Shown in pieces: positions 61,230-64,000 of a stretch of DNA of 64,000 nt; the first letter of the stretch is position 1; every line of letters begins with the position of its first letter. Location of the stretch: contig NZ_PGGU01000016.1 in assembly GCF_002872075.1 (NCBI RefSeq), positions 62,001-126,000 of the forward strand, given 5' to 3'. Source of the DNA: Microbacterium aurantiacum. GTDB lineage: Bacteria; Actinomycetota; Actinomycetes; Actinomycetales; Microbacteriaceae. Both the position numbers and the translations under genes were made by a program. The notes below the pieces were generated by a model. The model did not search any database and was not told the origin of the DNA. It saw only the letters and a list, made by a program, of their open reading frames with translations.

Positions 61230-61895
61230 TCAGTCCCGGCGCTCGGCGAGCTCGCTGAGCATCCGGTCGCGGGCACCGTCGAGATGCGCTGAAAGCACCC
61301 CTGCCGCCTCGTCCGGCGAGCCGGAGCGCATGACCTCCATGAGTGCGACGTGATCGCCGGACGACTCGTGAAGATCATCATCGTGGTTGATCGTCACCTC
61401 GAGCAACGCCGCGAATGTCGGCAGATATTGATTCCAGGCGCCCTGCAGGCGCGGGTGGTCGGCGAGCGTGTAGATCTGGGAGTGGAAGTCGAGATCGGCC
61501 GTCACGAACGCGGCGTGGTCGCCGACATCCGCCGCCGCGGCCATGCGCCGCACGGCGGCCGCCATGGCCGCCCACCGCGCGTCGTCCTCGACGCGCATCG
61601 CACGCGAGAGGGCGAGCTGCTCGAGCGCGCCGCGCAGGCTGTAGAGCTGGTCGACGTCGTCGGTGGTGAGACCGGTGATGTACACGCCCCGGGGACGCTG
61701 CACCTCGACGAGCTTCTCGAAGCTGAGCTGGGTCAGGGCGTCCCGGATGGGGCCGCGACTGACGGCGAATTCCTCGGCCAGCGCCTCCTCCGTGATGCGC
61801 GCCCCGGGGGTGAGCTCTCCGCTGACGATCCGCTGCCGGAGCACTCGCGCCACCTGTGCGCCGAGGGACTCCCCGCGCTTCACCGTCTGCGTCAC
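61230..61895 (-). CDS. GntR-family regulator, FCD (FadR) subfamily
   Basis: A 221-aa regulator: N-terminal winged helix LGAQVARVLRQRIVSGELTPGARITEEALAEEFAVSRGPIRDALTQL and a helical FCD domain with conserved metal-type residues (RGALEQLALSRAM; DLDFHSQIYTLADHPRL; SGDHVALMEVM). I chose GTG 61895 because AGGAGG (61906-61901) lies 5 nt upstream; the in-frame GTG at 61901 would overlap that site. It precedes tctC in the same direction with an operator in front of each gene, so it probably represses itself and the transporter genes until the carboxylate ligand binds. Confidence 0.92.
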   Translation of the reverse strand: MTQTVKRGESLGAQVARVLRQRIVSGELTPGARITEEALAEEFAVSRGPIRDALTQLSFEKLVEVQRPRGVYITGLTTDDVDQLYSLRGALEQLALSRAMRVEDDARWAAMAAAVRRMAAAADVGDHAAFVTADLDFHSQIYTLADHPRLQGAWNQYLPTFAALLEVTINHDDDLHESSGDHVALMEVMRSGSPDEAAGVLSAHLDGARDRMLSELAERRD

Positions 61896-61904
61896 CGCCA
61901 CCTC

Positions 61905-61921
61905 CTGTTAACGGTTGACAG
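61905..61921. promoter_or_regulatory. Autoregulatory GntR site before the gntR gene
   Basis: CTGTTAAC-G-GTTGACAG is an inverted repeat with one mismatch whose half-site matches that of the 24-bp palindrome. It abuts the gntR ribosome site, so binding would block gntR expression. Confidence 0.65.
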
Positions 61922-62010
61922 GATACGCCACGAACTCGGCATCCCCTCGATCGCTCCGTAGACTCGCCAGTGGGCGCGAGAGTCGCGACGCGATGGGAGG
62001 CAGCAGGACG

Positions 62011-62673
62011 GTGACGGCACGGAGCATCTTCGCGCTGACCCGTCTGGCCGCGGCGGCGGTGTGTCTGGCCGCGCTCATCCATCGGCTGGCCTGGGGTCTC
62101 AGCTCGCAGACGATCGCGGGCCAGAACTTCCTCGCGTACCTGACCGTGCAGTCGAACTGCGCATTCGTTCTGCTGCTCATCGTCGCCGGCGTCATCGCCT
62201 TCCGCCGCCAGGCCGATCCACGATGGCTGACGATCGCCCTCGCCATGGTGCTGACCTGGACCATCACCGCCGGCCTCGCCTTCGCGCTGATCGTGTGGCA
62301 GGCGGGACTCCGCGGCATCCGCGTCGATGTCCCCTGGTCCGATCAGGTGATGCACTTCTGGCTTCCGGCCTGCACGGCGCTCGCCTGGACCCTCACCCCC
62401 GGACACCGCCGGGTGTCGTGGTGGGTGGTGCCGGCGTCGCTGGCCTACCCGTTGCTGTGGGGTGCGGTCACGATGTGGCGGGGTCCGCTCATCGGCTGGT
62501 ACCCGTATTACTTCCTCGATCCGCGGCAGGTCAGCGGGTTCGGAGAGTTCGCCGTCACCGCCGCCATCGCTCTGGCGATCTTCGCCGCCGTTGCGACGGT
62601 GCTCGTGATCATTAGCAGGGTGCGCCCGTTCAGCTGGTCACGGGGTTCCGGCCGGCACGAAGAACCCGAGTGA
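62011..62673 (+). CDS. Pr6Pr family membrane protein
   Basis: A 220-aa protein with six or seven hydrophobic helices: SIFALTRLAAAAVCLAALIHRL, FLAYLTVQSNCAFVLLLIVAG, the conserved TVQSN motif, WSDQVMHFWLPACTALAW (HxxxP motif) and WYPYYFLDPRQVSGFGEFAV. This family occurs in actinobacteria and has no known function. I chose GTG 62011 with AGGA 4-5 nt upstream; ATG 61993 is an alternative. Its 3' end overlaps the convergent amine oxidase gene by 36 nt. Confidence 0.8.
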   Translation: MTARSIFALTRLAAAAVCLAALIHRLAWGLSSQTIAGQNFLAYLTVQSNCAFVLLLIVAGVIAFRRQADPRWLTIALAMVLTWTITAGLAFALIVWQAGLRGIRVDVPWSDQVMHFWLPACTALAWTLTPGHRRVSWWVVPASLAYPLLWGAVTMWRGPLIGWYPYYFLDPRQVSGFGEFAVTAAIALAIFAAVATVLVIISRVRPFSWSRGSGRHEEPE

Positions 62674-64000
62674 CGACGCCGCTGCGGCCACCGCCTCATC
62701 CGTCTTGAGTGCCGCGAACTCCTCTGCCGCCGCCCCTCCGACCAATCCGACCAGAATCGGCTCGCCCGTCGCCGGCAGCAGGTTGATCCAGGTGCGAATC
62801 GGCGCATCGCCATCCACGACGTGCCAGATGCTCGCCTCGGCATCCCAGAACGGCTCCTCGAACTGCAGCCAGATCGTCTCGATGGCGCCCATGGCCAGCG
62901 CCGTGATCGCCCCGCGGTGCGTGAGGGGCAGGGCGGGATGGAACTCGATCGCCTGCTGCTTGAGCACGCCGAGCGGCACGGTGACGACGACGCGGTCGAA
63001 CGACAGCGACTCCCCCGTGCCGAGTCGCAGGCTGACGCCCGTGTCGTCGTAGGCGACGCGACTGACAGGAGACGAGAGCCGCACCTGCGCGCCGTCCAGC
63101 ATGCCGTCGAAGACGGGGATGACATCGCCCGTCGACGCGGCGAGGTCGCCGCCGGGCACGGCCGGCGGGAACCACGCGGAGACCTCTTCGGCGTCGGCGC
63201 CCGTGGTCGCCGCGACGAAGGCGAGCAGCGCGGTGATGCCCGGATCGGCGACGTCCACGCCGGCTTCCGAGAACGCATCCGAGAGCGAGACGTCGGCGAG
63301 CAGGCTGCTCGCCGCATCGATCGCCGCCTGCATCGGCTGCGCATCCACCGGCTCGACCTCGCCGTCCGCCGTGAACCACCCAGCGGGCACGAGGTCCGCG
63401 ATCGGGGTGCCGAGCGTCTCCAGATCCCCGCGGAGCTCCGCATCCGCACCGCCGAGCAGCCAGCCGCCGAACTGCACGGGCACCGGCCATGCGTCATCGG
63501 TCCACGACTCGATCCGGCCGCCGACTCGAGGCCGAGCCTCCAGCACGGTGACCTCGGCGCCCCCGTCGATCAGGCGCGCCGCCGCTGCGGAGCCGGCCAG
63601 GCCGGCGCCGATCACTGCGATCCGCTCACCGCTCTCGGCGGCATCCAGCAGTTCGACGGCCGCCCGCTGTCCGGAGCGGAGCGCGCCGCGCATCGTTCCC
63701 GGGGCGTCGGAACTCGTCGCCTCGCCCGCGAAGAAGAGCCGGTCGCCGACGGGACGCGCCAGGGCGTCGCGCACTCCTGGTTGCGCACCGACGGGCATGA
63801 AGCTCGCCGCGCCGAGCGCGAAGGGATCGGTCGACCATGCGCTGCGCACGACAGCGGTGGGCAGCGGGACGCCGTTCGACGGGGTCGGGCCCGGGGTGGG
63901 TTTCGCGGTGGCGGTCGGGGCCGGCGTCGGGTCAGGGCCGGGCGTGCAGGAAGCGAGCAGCACGGAGACGGCGCCGACACCGGCGCCGAGAAGCAGCGTT
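62638..64000 (-). CDS. Lipoprotein flavin amine oxidase, circularly permuted (5' end outside window)
   Basis: About 453 codons visible; the frame is open across 64000. The visible N-terminus is a lipoprotein signal remnant (GVGAVSVLLASC) and a Pro/Thr-rich tether. Numbered from the GTG at 63963, residues 36-107 are the segment that normally ends amine oxidases (RSAWSTDPFALGAASFMPVGA; RLFFAGEATSSDAPGTMRGA, about residues 76-95). Only then comes the Rossmann motif IAVIGAGLAG (115-124) with VLEARPRVGGR. The remaining body includes VVVTVPLGVLK and ends after ILVGLVGG and a short helix, with no second GEAT motif. The order is reversed relative to polyamine/monoamine oxidases, which implies a circular permutation at the ELLDAAESGER junction. 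Predicted exported FAD oxidoreductase; substrate unknown. Confidence 0.82.
   Translation of the reverse strand, partial: TLLLGAGVGAVSVLLASCTPGPDPTPAPTATAKPTPGPTPSNGVPLPTAVVRSAWSTDPFALGAASFMPVGAQPGVRDALARPVGDRLFFAGEATSSDAPGTMRGALRSGQRAAVELLDAAESGERIAVIGAGLAGSAAAARLIDGGAEVTVLEARPRVGGRIESWTDDAWPVPVQFGGWLLGGADAELRGDLETLGTPIADLVPAGWFTADGEVEPVDAQPMQAAIDAASSLLADVSLSDAFSEAGVDVADPGITALLAFVAATTGADAEEVSAWFPPAVPGGDLAASTGDVIPVFDGMLDGAQVRLSSPVSRVAYDDTGVSLRLGTGESLSFDRVVVTVPLGVLKQQAIEFHPALPLTHRGAITALAMGAIETIWLQFEEPFWDAEASIWHVVDGDAPIRTWINLLPATGEPILVGLVGGAAAEEFAALKTDEAVAAAASSLGFFVPAGTP

Overview
The window is about 70% GC chromosomal DNA of an actinobacterium. Codon use, lipobox and Tat signals, abundant GTG starts, TANNNT -10 boxes set 6-7 nt before start codons, a HspR-type operator before clpB and the gene content all suggest Microbacteriaceae, probably Microbacterium. 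That assignment is inference. I see 54 protein genes, two of them cut by the window edges (at 1 and at 64000). I see no rRNA, tRNA, CRISPR array, insertion sequence or prophage, and no gene-free stretch longer than about 200 bp.

Layout. 1-8.8 kb: an exported protein of tandem carboxypeptidase-regulatory-like repeats, a VOC/HxlR/DHFR-like operon, a DesK-type two-component system, a BenE-type transporter and a NatAB-like ABC exporter. 8.8-27.6 kb: housekeeping and stress genes, including putA with a divergent LysR regulator, an N-domain-less ClpB, coaBC, a secreted discoidin-domain protein, a GlxA-type regulator with a complex operator, a LysE exporter, two GT4 glycosyltransferases and a MarR operon.

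27.7-41.1 kb looks like a complete high-mannose N-glycan utilisation locus. It has an exported Endo-H-like GH18, an ABC sugar importer, cytoplasmic GH38 and GH92 alpha-mannosidases, a GH5-type putative beta-mannosidase and a LacI regulator. Two nearly identical 16-bp operators lie before the GH38 gene and before the importer operon.

41.2-56.0 kb looks like a complete D-arabinan (mycobacterial-type arabinogalactan/lipoarabinomannan) utilisation locus. It has two exported DUF4185/GH183 proteins, one Tat-dependent and one a lipoprotein, an ABC importer, cytoplasmic GH172 (DUF2961) and GH116 enzymes, a fucose/D-arabinose isomerase-like protein and an FGGY kinase. Four copies of GAAATCGATTTC (one with a mismatch) sit in the promoter regions and point to the local LacI regulator. 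The inferred route is D-arabinan -> oligosaccharides -> D-arabinose -> D-ribulose -> D-ribulose 5-phosphate.

56.1-64 kb: an endonuclease/phosphatase-fold protein; a GntR-controlled tripartite tricarboxylate transporter with a DapA-family lyase/synthase, whose operator is a perfect 24-bp palindrome; a Pr6Pr membrane protein; and, at the right edge, a lipoprotein flavin amine oxidase. In that last protein the normally C-terminal FAD-binding segment precedes the Rossmann segment, which is an apparent natural circular permutation and the least expected protein architecture in the window.
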